A stretch of DNA of 64,000 nucleotides from contig OY730174.1 of NCBI GenBank assembly GCA_963422465.1, positions 3,622,914 through 3,686,913 on the forward strand, in the 5' to 3' direction. Under the pieces are notes generated by a model that ran no database searches, was not told the origin of the DNA, and was given only the letters and a program-made list of their open reading frames with translations. Positions 48,732 to 61,711 of the stretch are shown here, piece after piece (within the stretch, counting starts at the first letter, position 1; each line of letters opens with the position of its first letter). The DNA comes from Lichina pygmaea (lineage: Eukaryota > Ascomycota > Lichinomycetes > Lichinales > Lichinaceae). Both the position numbers and the translations under genes were made by a program.

Positions 48732-51700
48732 GTGGCTCCCAGGTATTTTCCGAGTCTGGGTAGTTTTTCCACTTGACAAGGTATTGCTGATCTTTTCTCT
48801 TCAGGATCTGTTCAGCCTCAAATTCCTGTTCTTTCTCTGGTTGGTAATGAAATGTTTCCTGCAAGGGTGTGCTCTGGTCAGCTAATTTAGTCATTGAGAT
48901 GTGAAAGTTTGGGTGTACCTGAGCGTCTCTTGGTAGTCGCAGTCTGATGTTGACTGGTCCAGTTTTTTCTTCGACTGAAAATAGTCTGACCTTAACATAG
49001 TCCAGTTTCTTTGTTCTTGGTTTCTTTGTTCTCCAATTTCTTGTGAGGAGGTAGACTTTATCCCCCTTCTTTAGCTGAGGTGCCATTTTCAATTTCTTGT
49101 CTATTTGATGTTGCATTCTTTCTGAGGTGTCTTGAAGGTAGTGCCTCATCATTGTGTGTGTTTGTCGTAGGAGCTTGTCGTGTTGGAGTGCTTTCTCCGT
49201 GTCTGGTGAAGCTCTGCTTGGCATCCTGATGTTTGCATGTTGTCCAAAATTGGCAAAAAATAGTGATTCCTTTGTTGAGTCTGATCTGTGCTGGTTGATT
49301 GCCAGCTGTGCCACCGGTAATAACTGTACCCAATTGCTGTGGGTCTTGTTGATGTAATGCCGTAAGTAAGTCTCCAGGACTTGGTTCACTCGCTCTGTCT
49401 GGCTGTCAGTTCGTGGGTGATAGACTGTAGACATTTTGGGTTTTGTTCCCATGGCTGCACTGATTGTCTTCCAGTAGTTGGATGTGAAGAGTTTATCTCT
49501 GTCTGTAATGATCATGATTGGAACTCCGTGGTCTCTGACCAATCTGTCCAGTAAGAGGTGTCCCAACTGTTCTGCTGTGTGGGTCTCCTTGAATAGTACC
49601 ACTATTAGATATTTTGTGAATCTGTCCACTATCACTATAATCAAGTCGTAGGTGATTCCTGTGACTGGGTCTTTGGACTTGGGTAGCTTTATGATGAAGT
49701 CCATTGACACGTCTTCCCACAGGCCTCTCGGTATTGTGTTCGGGTGTCCTTCTCCGTATGGCTTATGTCTTCCATGTTTGTTTTTCTGGCATAGTAGACA
49801 CTTGCTGATGTAGTTTGTGACATGTTGTCAGAGGTTAATGACATTGTTCCCTGCCTGTTGGATAAGGTCTGTGGTCTTGGAGATTCCTGGGTGACTATGT
49901 GCTGGATTATCATGGTAGTTCCTTATTAGTTCTTCAGTGTCTTCTGCCGTGAGCTTGTTGATCTGTGGTTGAGGCACCAGGTTTCCTTGCTGGTCCTGCT
50001 GTAAGATTGTTCCTTGGCGTTCATCATCTTCCATGTGGTCTTTTCATCAGCTTAGTACGTCTGCTCTCCTATTGTCTTGTCCAGGGGTGTACAAGATCTT
50101 GAACTTGTGTTGCCCTAGGAGTTCAGCCTATCTGACTTGCTGTCTGTTCAGCTTCTTGGTTGTCGTGAATGTTGTCAGATTCTTGTGGTCTGTGAGAATG
50201 GTGAGTTCAGAACTACTTTCCGTGTACACTCTCCAGTGTTCGAGTGCGTTGACAACTGCCAGTAGCTCTTTATCGTGGATATCATAGTTTTGTTCTGCTT
50301 GTGTCATTTTTCGTGAGTAGTAGGCAACTGGGTACCACTTGCTGTCTGCCTGTTGGCATAGACATACTCCCACTACCTGATCTGAAGCGTCTGTCTTGAT
50401 TTGTGTCAGTTGGCCTGTCTTGAAGTTGAGAAGAACTGGTTCCTTGGCACAAGTGTCCTTGAGCTGTTGGAATGCTTTTTGTTGTCTCTCCGTCCACCAG
50501 TACTCCACATCCTTCTTTGTGAGTTCTGTCAGTGGTGTTGCTATCTGTGAGTAGTTCTTGATGAACTGTCAGTTGAAGTTGGCAAATCCTAGGAAGGCTT
50601 GTACTTCCTTAACTGATATCAGTGTTGGCCATTGCTGAATCACTTTGATTTTCTCAGGGTCAATCTTGATCCCTTCGATCCCTATGATGTATCTGAGGAA
50701 TTCAACTTCCGGTTTGTTGAACTCGCATTTCTTTAGGTTGAGCTTGAGCCCTGCCTCTTGTAGGCATCGTAGAACATCCTTCACATGTTTGGTATGTTCT
50801 TGTTGCGTGTTCGAGTAGACAAGAATGTTGTCCAGGTAGGCGATAGCTGTTTGGTCCAGGTGTGCTCTGATGATGTTGTTGATCAATGCTTGACATGTTG
50901 CTGGTGCGTTTGTGAGTCTGAATGGCATAACCAGATACTTGTAGTGTCTGTATCGGGTTCTGAAGGCTGTCTTCTATTCTTCTCCTTCTTTCATGTGTAT
51001 CAGGTTGTATGCTCCTTTCAAGTCCAGCTTGGTAAAGATTGTAGCTTGGCTGATCCTGTCTCGCAATTTGTTCGCATTTGGCAATGGATATCAGTTCTTG
51101 ATGGTAATGTCGTTGAGTTTCCTGTAATCCACACAAAGTTGAAGACTTCTGTCTTTCTTTGGTGCAAATAGTATTGGGTATCCTGCTGGTGATTGAGATT
51201 CTTGAATGAAACTCTTTTTCAGGTTTTCCTCCAGGTACTCGCGAAGTACTTGGAGCTCTTTCTCTGATAACTGGTAAATTGGTCCAAATCCTGGCTCCAT
51301 CCCTGGTTGCAACTTGATCTCATGATCCCAAGATTGGTGCTTAGGCAACACTGCTGTTGTTGTCTCTTCCTGAAAGAGGTTATCATACCCAGGTCAGTAC
51401 TCTTCAGGGATCTCCAGAGGGTTAACAACTTCCTCTCTCTTCATCTCTGACTGTTTGGCCACCTGGTTCCGGGGTGTGCCTGTCAAGGTGGACCTCTTCT
51501 CTTGAGAGTTGTCCTTTCTATCAGTGAGGTTCCACTGAGAACTCCTTCCCTCATCTGTCCACACCTTCTGCGGCTGGTAACAGGTCTGAGCTGTGTTGTT
51601 AGTGCAGTTCCTAAACATGAGTACTCCTGTCTTCCAGTTAACAACTGGGTTGTGCTTCTTTAGCCAAGGCATCCCCAAATAGATATTCTGAGTGGCCAAC

Positions 51701-51972
51701 TCGACAATATCAAGGTGGATCCTTTCAGCATGGTGTCCGGTAACTATTTCCATTGGCTGCGTCTCATGGCAGACTAGCTCTGTCTGTCCATTTGCCATCG
51801 TGAGCTGATAGGGCTGCTGCTTGCGTCTCCTTCCAGTGCTGAGGGTGTCGTAAAGTTGTCTTGAAATGTAGTTTCCACTGGCTCCAGAGTCAACAAGTGC
51901 ATATGTCTGTACTGGCGTGTTGGCGTGTAGTGACACAGGCAATCGCAGGTGCTTTGTGTTGCTAGGGGTCAT
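48673..51972 (-). pseudogene. pol: Gypsy-A2 pol region
   Basis: Protease (VDSGASGNY near 51890), reverse transcriptase (about 50570-51350), RNase H (about 50130-50500) and an integrase-chromodomain part still readable over 345 codons (MDFIIKLPKS to [17 protein letters not shown]). Same architecture as A1. Broken. Confidence 0.9.
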
Positions 51973-52009
51973 GTTGTTGAGCTCCCGATGTCACCCCTTG
52001 ACAAGGGAG

Positions 52010-53510
52010 TTCAGTCTTTTCCTGATTGAAGTGTCTTTCCACTGACTGGGCAATAGGTCCAGCCATTCCCATCAGTCCTGAGGAATCTGTTCATGAATTT
52101 GTCTTGCTGATGCTTGTCACATCCAGGCTTGAGGCAGTACTGCCAATTGTTGACGTAGCAGTTGTGGTTGTTGCCTTACTGTAGGAACATGAGGTGTTTG
52201 TGCCAATCATGTGTGTGCCTGGGGAATGCAGTGTGTTGGTGTTTGTCCCAAAGATGGATCTCACACGCATCCTTCTTGCAATTGACCCAATGCTTATGGC
52301 AGGTGGCGTGGTAGGGTGAATGTCCTCTGTACCTTCGTAGTTGTTCGTGGTAGGTGCAGTAGTGCTTCGTGCAAAACCTCCACTGTAGTTCGCTGTGCTG
52401 TAGATTTCGTGGGTCCATGCTGTAAGCATAGCTTCCTTGTAGTATTTCTTCTTTGATAGACGCGGGTTCGTCTTGGTCCCCATCAGAGGTGGTTAAGGGC
52501 TCCTGTCCCTTGTCCTGACCTGTCAGTTCTGGTAGGTCCTTGCCTCCTGATGTTGCCAGTTGGTGGGCTGCTTCCAATATCTGATCGTAGTTGTCCTATT
52601 GTTCAAGGGATAGCTGAGCCTCTCCTGGTGGGTCCTCTGGCTTGATGACATTCCAGTCTCTGTCGAGCGTATTAAGTTGCTGTCAGTGCACCTTGTTCTT
52701 TGAACGACAGTCTTTCGCTATGTGGCCTAGCTTGCCACAGGCATAGCACTTCAGTGCTTTCCCCTTTTTGTTGTTCCTTCCCTTCGTGAACCTTCCCTTG
52801 TGGTGGACTGCATCCAGTTCCATGGGTGCATAGCCATATGGGTCATGTGGCGGTGCCTTGTTAGGCAGCTTGTAGTGGTTGCTCACATGCCATGCGGGGT
52901 GGCTGTATCCTCTGTTGTGGTGTTTCTCCATCGCTCACTCGAATAGTTTGTCATCGATGTTGATTGCTTGTGTGATGAGTTCGTCCAGTGTGTTGACCGC
53001 TTGTCTGTTGAAGGTGATTTCATCCTTCACGTTTTCCTTGAGTCCACGTCAGTACATGACCATCAGGGCGTCGTTGTCCCAGTCAGTCAGTACTGAGTAT
53101 TGTTTGAACTGCGTGGTGTACTCTGCGGCTGAGTGTTGTTGTTTGATGTGCTGGATCATTCGTATAGCCACTTTGTCTTTGTTAGATAGTCCAAGGATCC
53201 TTTTGATCTTGTCCTTGAATCACGTCCATTTCATCATCCATTCTGTTGTGCTGTTGTGGTCTCTGTTTCCTGAGAGGTGTTTGTTGACGTAGGGCTTGAT
53301 CCATCAATAAGCATTGCCTCTCATGTAAGTGGTTGCAAAGAGGGGCCACTTTTCCTTAGGCAGCTTCGTCTCTGGTTGGAATTGAAAGTAGACTTGGAGT
53401 TGCATGAGCCAGTCGTCAACCTTGTTTCTTTCACTGTAGAACAGGTCTGGCTTGGCAACACTAATCTTTCCATCTGGGAAGTTGGGGTTGGTTGCTCCTG
53501 AGGTACTCAT
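52010..53510 (-). pseudogene. gag: Gypsy-A2 gag region
   Basis: MSTSGATNPN start at 53510, zinc knuckle CYACGKLGHIAKDC near 52710-52750, then the Cys/His-rich tail (about 52030-52440). In this copy the spacer and Cys/His tail are readable together from about 52577 downward. Broken elsewhere. Confidence 0.86.
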
Positions 53511-53528
53511 CCTTGAGGGTCTTCAAAG

Positions 53529-54022
53529 TGTTGCAGTCTGTACCGTACTGTCCTATCCGAGTATAGGATTAGGGCGAGAGGTGGAAGGCAGGTTGGTTCT
53601 TGCAGGAGAGGAGTGTCAAGGAGTGCAAAGGGGTTTGGTGGAACATGGTGGTGGTGACACCTGATCAACGGCTTTGTACAAAGGATTGTATTGAAGTAGA
53701 TCTAGTTGTCTGGATCACAACATAAGTTGAAGACGATTGTTCCATAAGGGAACTATCGCCAGACTATATAGTGCTGGCCTGTCAAGACAATCAAGATTGT
53801 CTTGACAGTCTCGACGTCAAGACAGGTGAGATTGTCTCGATGCTTCATGCATCCTGTGTCAAGACTCCCGTGTGTGTCTCGACAGTCACGTGACCCCTTG
53901 TTGGTTGGTCACTTGACTTCCATGGTGTCCTCTTGCCTGGCCTGACTTCCATGGTGTCCTCTTGCCTGGCCCGCGGCCTGATTGCCTATAAATGAGTGGC
54001 TCCCATCCCCTGGGTCGTAACA
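53529..54022 (-). repeat. Gypsy-A2 5' LTR (494 bp)
   Basis: TGTTGCAG to CGTAACA, same length as the partner. The 2-nt spacer and GTCTTCAA primer-site arrangement of A1 is kept at 53519-53526. Confidence 0.94.
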
Positions 54023-54803
54023 CCAGACAGCTACCAGAGCAAACAGTAGGACAATTTGTGGTGTACTTAGACTACCTGGCTGAAGACCTCCCACCAAAAC
54101 CAGACAAAATACAGAGAATCAACCTGCAGCTCTGAATGTGAAAGAAGTTAAAGGATGTTAACTTTACTTATCTGGAACAACCACACACCCAAGCCCAGCT
54201 GATCACACTAGTGTCAAAAATTGAAGACTGAACCACAAAGAAGTGTGGCTATAAAGAAGACAGCAAGGGTAAGAACAGTAAGAAGTTGTTATATACTGGG
54301 AGTGGGAAGGACAGAGACTGGAAGAAGTAGAAGCTGAACCAGAAGAACAACAGCCAGAAGAAGCTTAGTCCAGAGAAGAAAGAACAGTGATTCCAACAGA
54401 AACTCTGCTTCAAATATACCTCACCTGATCACTAAGCAACTGACTGCCCAGAGAAGTAGAAGTGCAACAAGAAGCTCTGAAAGAACACCAACCTGGTGGC
54501 TGTGATAGCTGGGTGTGCCAAGGATTCAGTGCACTCAATAGTGATCACAATAACCACCTTGGGTGAACAAGACTCAGTGATAATAACTATGTTGGTGGAC
54601 TCTGGGGTGGAGGACAATTTCATTTTACAATATGTAGTCAAGGAACTGGACTTGGTTTCTTATAGATACACTAGAGTGTGGACTCTGGACAGCCACAAGA
54701 TAGCCATGTACAGTAACTATACTGTAAGGTCCTGTCACAATAACTACTTACAATAGCCCACATCTGGCAGTCCTGCATCTGTTGATCACATGATGCAGCT
54801 CTA
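54023..54803 (+). pseudogene. Gypsy-D gag end and protease
   Basis: Resumes D after the A2 insertion. Gag C-terminus with knuckle-like cysteines near 54410-54470, then a protease-like frame (54496-54756) with the active-site string LVDSGVEDNFI. The sequence stops at the next Gypsy-A2 LTR. Confidence 0.65.
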
Positions 54804-55401
54804 TGTTACGACCCAGGGGATGGGAGCCACTCATTTATAGGCAATCAGGCTGTGGGCCAGGCAAGAGGACACCATGGAAGTCAAGTGACCAACCAACAAG
54901 GGGTCACGTGACTGTCGAGACACACAGGAGTCTTGACGCAGGATGCATGAAGCATCAAGACAATCTCACCAGTCTTGACGCAGGATGCATGAAGCATCAA
55001 GACAATCTCACCAGTCTTGACACAGGATGCATGAAGCATCAAGACAATCTCACCAGTCTTGACGCAGGGTGCATAACATGGTGGGACTGTCAAGACAATC
55101 TCACCTGTCTTGACGTCAAGACTGTCAAGACAATCTTGATCATCTCGACAGGCCAGCACTATATAGTCCGGTGATAGTTCCCTTATAGAATGATCGTCTT
55201 CAACTCATGTTGTGATCCAGACAACTAGATCTACTTCAATACAATCCTTTGTACAAAGCTGTTGATCAGGTGTCACCACCACCACATTCCACCAAACCCC
55301 TTCGCACTCCTTGACACTCCTCTCCTGCGAGAACTAACCTGCCTTCCACCTCTCGCCCTAATCCTATACTCAGATAGGATAGTACAGTACAGACCGCAAC
55401 A
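54804..55401 (+). repeat. Gypsy-A2 5' LTR, expanded (598 bp)
   Basis: TGTTACGACC to CCGCAACA. It contains about four copies of a ~42-bp GGATGCATGAAGCATCAAGA unit (54935-55110), against one in the partner LTR, and lacks one of the two CCATGGAAGTC units. Confidence 0.93.
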
Positions 55402-55419
55402 CTTTGAAGACCCTCAAGG

Positions 55420-56920
55420 ATGAGTACCTCAGGAGCAACCAACCCCAACTTCCCAGATGGAAAGATTAGCATCGCCAAGCCAGACCTGTTCTACAGTGAA
55501 AGAAACAAGGTTGATGACTGGCTCATGCAACTCCAAGTCTACTTTCAATTCCAACCAGAGACAAAGCTGCCTAAGGAAAAGTGGCCCCTCTTTGCAACCA
55601 CTTACATGAGAGGTAATGCTTATCGATGGATCAAGCCCTACGTCAACAAACACCTCTCAGGAAACAGAGACCACAACAGCACAACAGAATGGATGATGAA
55701 ATAGACATGATTCAAGGACAAGATCAAAAAGATCCTTGGACTATCTAACAAAGACAAAGTGGCTATACGAATGATCCAGCACATCAAACAACAACGCTCA
55801 GCCGCAGAGTACACCACGCAGTTCAAACAATACTCAGTACTGACTGACTGGGACAACAACGCCCTGATGGTCATGTACTGACGTGGACTCAAGGAAAACG
55901 TGAAGGATGAAATCACCTTTGACGGACAAGTGGTCGACACACTGGACAAACTCATCGCACAAGCAATCAACATCAATAACAAACTATTTGAGTGAGCGAT
56001 GGAGAAACACCATGACAGAGGATACAGCCACCCCACATGGCATGTGAGCAACCACTACAAGCTGCCTAACAAAGCACCACCACATGATCCATATGGCTAT
56101 ACACCCATGGAACTGGATGCAGTCCACCACAAGGGAAGATTCACGAAGGGAAGGAACAACAAAAAGAGGAAAGCACTGAAGTGCTATGCCTGTGGCAAGC
56201 TAGGCCACATGGCGAAAGACTATCGTTCAAAGAACAAGGTGCACTGACAGCAACTTAATACGCTTGACAGAGACTGGAATGTCATCAAGCCAGAGGACCC
56301 ACCAGGAGAGGCTCAGCTATCCCTTGAACAATAGGACAACTATAATCAGACATTGGAAGCAGCCCACCAACTGGCAACATCAGGAGGCAAGGACCTACCA
56401 GAACTGACAGGTCAGGACAAGGGACAGGAGCCCTTAACCACCTCTGATGGGGACTGAGACAAACCCGCGTCTATCAAAGAAGAAATACCACAAGGAAGCT
56501 ATGCTTACAGCATGGACCCACGAAATCTACGGCACAGCGAACTACAGTGGAGGTTTTGCACAAAGCACTACTGCACCTACCACGAACAACTACGAAGGTA
56601 CAGAGGACATTCACCCTACCACGCCACCTGCCACAAGCATTGGGTCAATTGCGAGAAGGATGCGTGTGAGATCTATCTTTGAGACAAACACCAACACACT
56701 GCATTCCCTGGGCACACACATGATTGGCACAAACACCTCATGTTCCTACAGCAAGGCAACAACCACAACTGCTACGTCAACAATTGGCAGTACTGCCTCA
56801 AGCCTGGATGTGACAAGTATCAGCAAGACAAATTCATGAACAGATTCCTCAGAACTGATGGGAATGGCTGGACTCATTGCCCAGTCAGTGGAAAGACACT
56901 TCAATCAGGAAAAGACTGAA
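55420..56920 (+). pseudogene. gag: Gypsy-A2 second copy, gag region
   Basis: MSTSGATNPN start 18 nt after the LTR; core, zinc knuckle near 56180-56220 and Cys/His-rich tail to about 56920. Broken. Confidence 0.86.
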
Positions 56921-56957
56921 CTCTCTTGTCAAGGGGTGACATCAGGAGCTCAACAAC

Positions 56958-59900
56958 ATGACCCCTAGCAACACAAAGCACCTGCGATTGCCTGTGTCAC
57001 TACACGCCAACACGCCAGTACGGACATACACACTTGTTGACTCTGGAGCCAGTGGAAACTACATTTCAAGACAACTTTACAACACCCTCGGCACTGGAAG
57101 GAGACGCAAGCAGCAGCCCTATCAGCTCACGATGGCAAATGGACAGACAGAGCTAGTCTGCCATGAGACACAGCCAATAGAAATGGTTACCGGACACCAT
57201 GCTGAAAGGATCCACCTTGATATTGTCGAGTTGGCCACTCAGGATATCTATTTGGGGATATCTTGGCTAAAGAAGCACAACCCAGTTGTTAACTGGAAGA
57301 CAGGAGTACTCATGTTTAGGAACTGCACTAACAACACAGCTCAGACCTGTTACCAGCCGCAGAAGATGTGGACAGATGAGGGAAGAAGTCCTCAGTGGAA
57401 CCTCACCGACAGAAAGGACAACTCTCAAGAGAAGAGGTCTACCTTGACAGGCATACCCCGGAACCAGGTGGCCAAACAGTCAGAGATGAAGAGAGAGGAA
57501 GTTGTTAACCCTCTGGAGATCCCTGAAGAGTACTGACCTGGGTATGATAACCTCTTTCAGGAAGAGACAACAATAGCAGTGTTGCCTAAGCACCAACCTT
57601 GGGATCATGAGATCAAGTTGCAACCAGGGACAGAGCCAGGATTTGGACCAATTTACCAGTTATCAGAGAAAGAGCTCCAAGTACTTCGCGAGTACCTGGA
57701 GGAAAACCTGAAAAAGGGTTTCATTCGAGAATCTCAATCACCAGCAGGATACCCAATACTATTTGCACCAAAGAAAGACAGAAGTCTTCAACTTTGTGTG
57801 GATTACAGGAAACTCAACAACATTACCATCAAGAACTGATATCTGTTGCCAAATGCGAACAAATTGCGAGACAGGATCAGCCAAGCTACAATCTTTACCA
57901 AGCTGGACTTGAAAGGAGCATACAACCTGATACACATGAAAGAAGGAGAAGAATGGAAGACAGCCTTCAGAACCTGATGCAGACACTACAAGTATCTGGT
58001 TATGCTATTCGGACTCACAAACACACCAGCAACATGTCAAGCATTGATTAACAACATCATCAGAGCACACCTGGACCAAACAGCTATCGCCTACCTGGAC
58101 AACATTCTTGTCTACTCGAACATGCAACAAGAACATACCAAACATGTGAAGGATGTTCTACGATGCCTACAAGAGGTAGGGCTCAAGCTCAACCTAAAGA
58201 AATGTGAGTTCAACAAACTGGAAGTTGAATTCCTCAGATACATCATAGGGATCAAAGGGATCAAGATTGACCCTGAGAAAATCAAAGCGATTCAGCAATG
58301 GCCAACACCGACATCAGTTAAGGAAGTACAAGCCTTCCTAGAATTTGCCAACTTCAACCGACAGTTCATCAAGAACTACTCACAGATGGCAACACCACTG
58401 ACAGAACTCACAAAGAAGGATGTGGAGTACTGGTGGACGGAGAGATAACAAAAAGCATTCCAACAGCTCAAGGACACTTGCGCCAAGGAACCAGTTCTTC
58501 TCAACTTCAAGACAGGCCAACCGACACGAATCAAGACAGACGCTTCAGATCAGGCAGTGGGAGCATGTCTATGCCAACAGGCAGACAGCAAGTGGCACCC
58601 AGTTGCCTACTACTCACAAAAAATGACACAAGCAGAACGAAACTATGATATCCACAATAAAGAGCTACTGGCAGTTGTCAACGCACTCGAACACTGGAGA
58701 GTGTACGCGGAAAGCAGTTCTGAACTCACTATTCTCACAGACCACAAGAATCTGACAACGTTCACGACAACCAAGAAGCTGAACAGACAGTAAGTCAGAT
58801 AGGCTGAACTCCTAGGGCAACACAAGTTCAAGATCTTGTACACCCCTGGACAAGACAATAGGAGAGCAGACGCACTAAGCTGACGAAAAGACCACATAGA
58901 AGATGATGAACACCAAGGAACAATCTTACAGCAGGACCAGCAAGGAAACCTGGTACCTCAACCACAGATCAACAATCTCACAGCAGAAGACACTGAAGAA
59001 CTAATAAGGAACTACCATGATAATCCAGCACATGGTCACCCAGGAATCTCCAAGACCACAGACCTTATCCAACAGGCAGGGAACAATGTCATTAACCTCT
59101 GACAACATATCACAAACTACATCAGCAAGTGTCTACTATGCCAGAAAAACAAACATAGAAGATATAAGCCATACAGCGAAGGACACCCGAACATGATACC
59201 AAGAGGCCTGTGGGAAGACATGTCAATGGACTTCATCACAAAGCTACCCAAGTCCAAAGACCCAGTCACAGGAATCACCTACAACTTGATTATGGTGATA
59301 GTGGACAGATTCACAAAATATCTAATAGTGGTACTATTCAAAGAGACCCACACAGCAGAACAGTTGGGACAACTCTTACTGGACAGATTGGTCAGAGACC
59401 ACGGAGTTCTGATCACGATCATTACAGACAGAGATAAACTCTTCACATCCAACTACTGGAAGACAATCAGTGCAGCCATGGGAACAAAACCCAAAATGTC
59501 TACAGCCTATCACCCACGAACTGACAGCCAGACAGAGCGAGTGAACCAAGTCCTGGAGACTTACTTACAGCATTACATCAACAAGACCCACAGCAATTGG
59601 GTACAGTTATTACTGGTGGCACAGCTGGCAATCAACCAGCACAGATCAGACTCAACAAAGGAATCACTATTTTTTGCCAATTTTGGACAACATGCAAACA
59701 TCAGGATGCCAAGCAGAGCTTCACCAAACACAGAGAAAGCACTCCAACATGACAAGCTCCTACGACAAACACACACAATGATGAGGCACTACCTTCAAGA
59801 GACCTCAGAAAGAATGCAACATCAAATGGACAGGAAATCAAAAATGGCACCTCAGCTAAAGAAGGGGGATAAAGTCTACCTTCTCACAAGAAATTGGAGA

Positions 59901-60258
59901 ACGAAGAAACCAAGAACAAAGAAACTGGACCATGTTAAGGTCGGACTATTTTCAGTCGAAGAAAAAACTGGACCAGTCAACGTCAGACTGCGACTACCGA
60001 GAGACGCTCAGGTACACCCAAAACTTTCACATCTCAATGATCGAATTAGCCGACCAGAGCACACCCTTGCAGGAAACATTTTATTACCAACCAGAGGAAG
60101 AATAGGAATTCAAGGCTGAACAGATCCTGAAGAGAAAAGGTCAGTGATACCTTGTCAAGTGGAAAAACTACCCAGACTCGGAAAATACCTGGGAGCCACT
60201 CAGGAACCTTGCGAACTGCCAGCTCCTTCTGCAGCAGTTCTGGCAGAAGCAGGACTGA
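56958..60258 (+). pseudogene. pol: Gypsy-A2 second copy, pol region
   Basis: Protease readable over 192 codons (MTPSNTKHLRLP, VDSGASGNY), then reverse transcriptase, RNase H, an integrase stretch readable over about 300 codons (MDFITKLPKS, YHPRTDSQTER) and a chromodomain near 60130-60230. Broken. Confidence 0.9.
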
Positions 60259-60700
60259 ACAGCTCAGCCTGCAGCACAGACGTGTCAATGACTGTCGCCG
60301 ACAAGTCTTCACCATCCACCTCCATTTCAGCAACAAGGCACTGGAGCTTCTTCTTTACTCAACCCTCAGCACCCTCAAGAACCTTTCACTTTCAGGACAC
60401 ACAAGCCTGCAGCTCGGCAAGCTGCTCAACAAGAGCATCCCGCTTGGCCTCATCAACAGCCAAATCCTCACAAAGGTTATCCCAAGTCATGTTCAGCGAC
60501 TCCCAAGAAAGTGACACACAGGACTTCCCACGACAAGTGCATTCAGCGTACTTCAACTTATTGTTGTTGTCAGACATTCGGAAGCAGGGCTTGTGGTTCA
60601 AAACACAGAAGTCACACAGAGCAAGTGACACAAAGTTATGATCACAGATCTGGGCTGCCAGTTGGTTTCAGTAAGCAGAGGCACGTGATTTTGCAGACAT
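60200..60700 (-). pseudogene. Gypsy-A2 second copy, antisense Zn2Cys6 gene
   Basis: Counterpart of 48231-48731 on the minus strand (element is plus). The cysteine cluster and helix are recognisable at 60392-60631. A few breaks. Confidence 0.72.
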
Positions 60701-60744
60701 ACTCAAGAATTCATCAGGACAATGAATGAAGGAGAGGAGAGTAG

Positions 60745-61238
60745 TGTTACGACCCAGGGGATGGGAGCCACTTATTTATAGGCAATCAGGCCACAGGCCA
60801 GGCAAGAGGACACCATGGAAGTCAGGCCAGGCAAGAGGACACCATGGAAGTCAAGTGACCAACCAACAAGAGGTCACGTGACTGTCGAGACACACACGGG
60901 AGTCTTGACACAGGATGCATGAAGCATCAAGACAATCTCACCTATCTTGACGTCAAGACTGTCAAGACAATCTTGATTGTCTTGACAGGCCAGCACTATA
61001 TAGTCTGGTGATAGTTCCCTTATGGAATGATCGTCTTCAACTCATGTTGTGATCCAGACAACTAGATCTACTTCAATACAATCCTTTGTACAAAGCTGTT
61101 GATCAGGTGTCACCACCACCACGTTCCACCAAACCCCTTCATGCTCCTTGACACTCCTCTCCTGCGAGAACCAACCTGCCTTCCACCTCTCACCCTAATC
61201 CTATACTCAGATAGGACAGTACGGTACAGACCGCAACA
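60745..61238 (+). repeat. Gypsy-A2 3' LTR (494 bp)
   Basis: TGTTACGACC to CCGCAACA; same layout and length as the LTRs of 47693-54022. Confidence 0.94.
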
Positions 61239-61711
61239 TTCCACAGGTGACAGTGAACCAAGGAGAACTTCTTCCAACTTGGTTAGTAGACAGGAAAGAC
61301 AGCTCTGCAGGTGCTGGTATAGCCTGCAGAGTCTCTAAGACCTGCAAGACATAGTCAGTCTTTGTACAAGAGATCTGTGAAGGTAACACAAAACAGTTAA
61401 CAACTGTGAGGTGTGGTATATAATAGCAGTGACAGAGGTAGAGTCTGGGTCTACTACAAGACTGTCTATATAGCCTGAGAGAACAGATGTGCATACTGGT
61501 TTGTATGGAGTGTAGACTTAGACTGCAAACAACAAGCTCAGAAAGCAAACTACAGTTGGAGTATAGGCTCTAGACTGGTGACCCAGTGCTCCAAAGTAGA
61601 ATCTCAGGGGTGAGCATGTACAGCAGAGTGCAAGAGACCTTGAGACTATTGGAAAGTGTGGTAGAGACTCTGTGGGGGGATGCCAACTCTACACTATGTT
61701 CTGGCATAGTA
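61239..61711. repeat. Unclassified repeat R, uninterrupted copy
   Basis: 473 bp aligning with 28430-28703 plus 34021-34232. Bounded left by a Gypsy-A2 LTR and right by a Gypsy-C LTR. No coding sequence recognised. Confidence 0.7.

Larger units (their letters stand above)
47693..54022 (-). mobile_element. Gypsy-A2, full-length copy
   Basis: 6.3-kb chromovirus, minus strand, LTRs 47693-48186 and 53529-54022 (both 494 bp), target duplication CCAGA (47688-47692 and 54023-54027). Internally close to A1 throughout gag-pol, but its LTRs have a different U3. LTRs differ by roughly 5%, mostly transitions, so it is older or more RIP-affected than A1. It has a dozen or more breaks, but the antisense gene is open. 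Confidence 0.95.
46516..54803 (+). mobile_element. Gypsy-D internal region, nested host of LINE-f and Gypsy-A2
   Basis: Ty3-like gag pieces at 46517-47175, 47647-47692 and 54023-54480 and protease at about 54500-54760, separated by LINE-f (47186-47636) and Gypsy-A2 (47693-54022). Both insertions have readable target duplications, so the order is clear: D first, then LINE-f and A2. D ends at the Gypsy-A2 LTR at 54804; its pol is missing. Heavily broken and old. Confidence 0.75.
54804..61238 (+). mobile_element. Gypsy-A2, second copy, unequal LTRs
   Basis: 6.4-kb plus-strand chromovirus with LTRs 54804-55401 (598 bp) and 60745-61238 (494 bp). Flanking pentamers (CTCTA and TTCCA) do not match, and the two sides join different repeats (Gypsy-D left, repeat R right). 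Inter-element recombination or rearrangement is likely. A dozen or more breaks. Confidence 0.93.

Noticed and set aside
55020-55110. Regularly spaced repeats in the 54804 LTR considered as a CRISPR-like array
   Set aside because: Units are head-to-tail and contiguous with no unique spacers; this is an LTR minisatellite in a eukaryote.
61239-61711. Repeat R as an LTR of Gypsy-D
   Set aside because: No TG...CA ends or target duplication at its borders, and no similarity to the candidate D LTR at 46176-46515.
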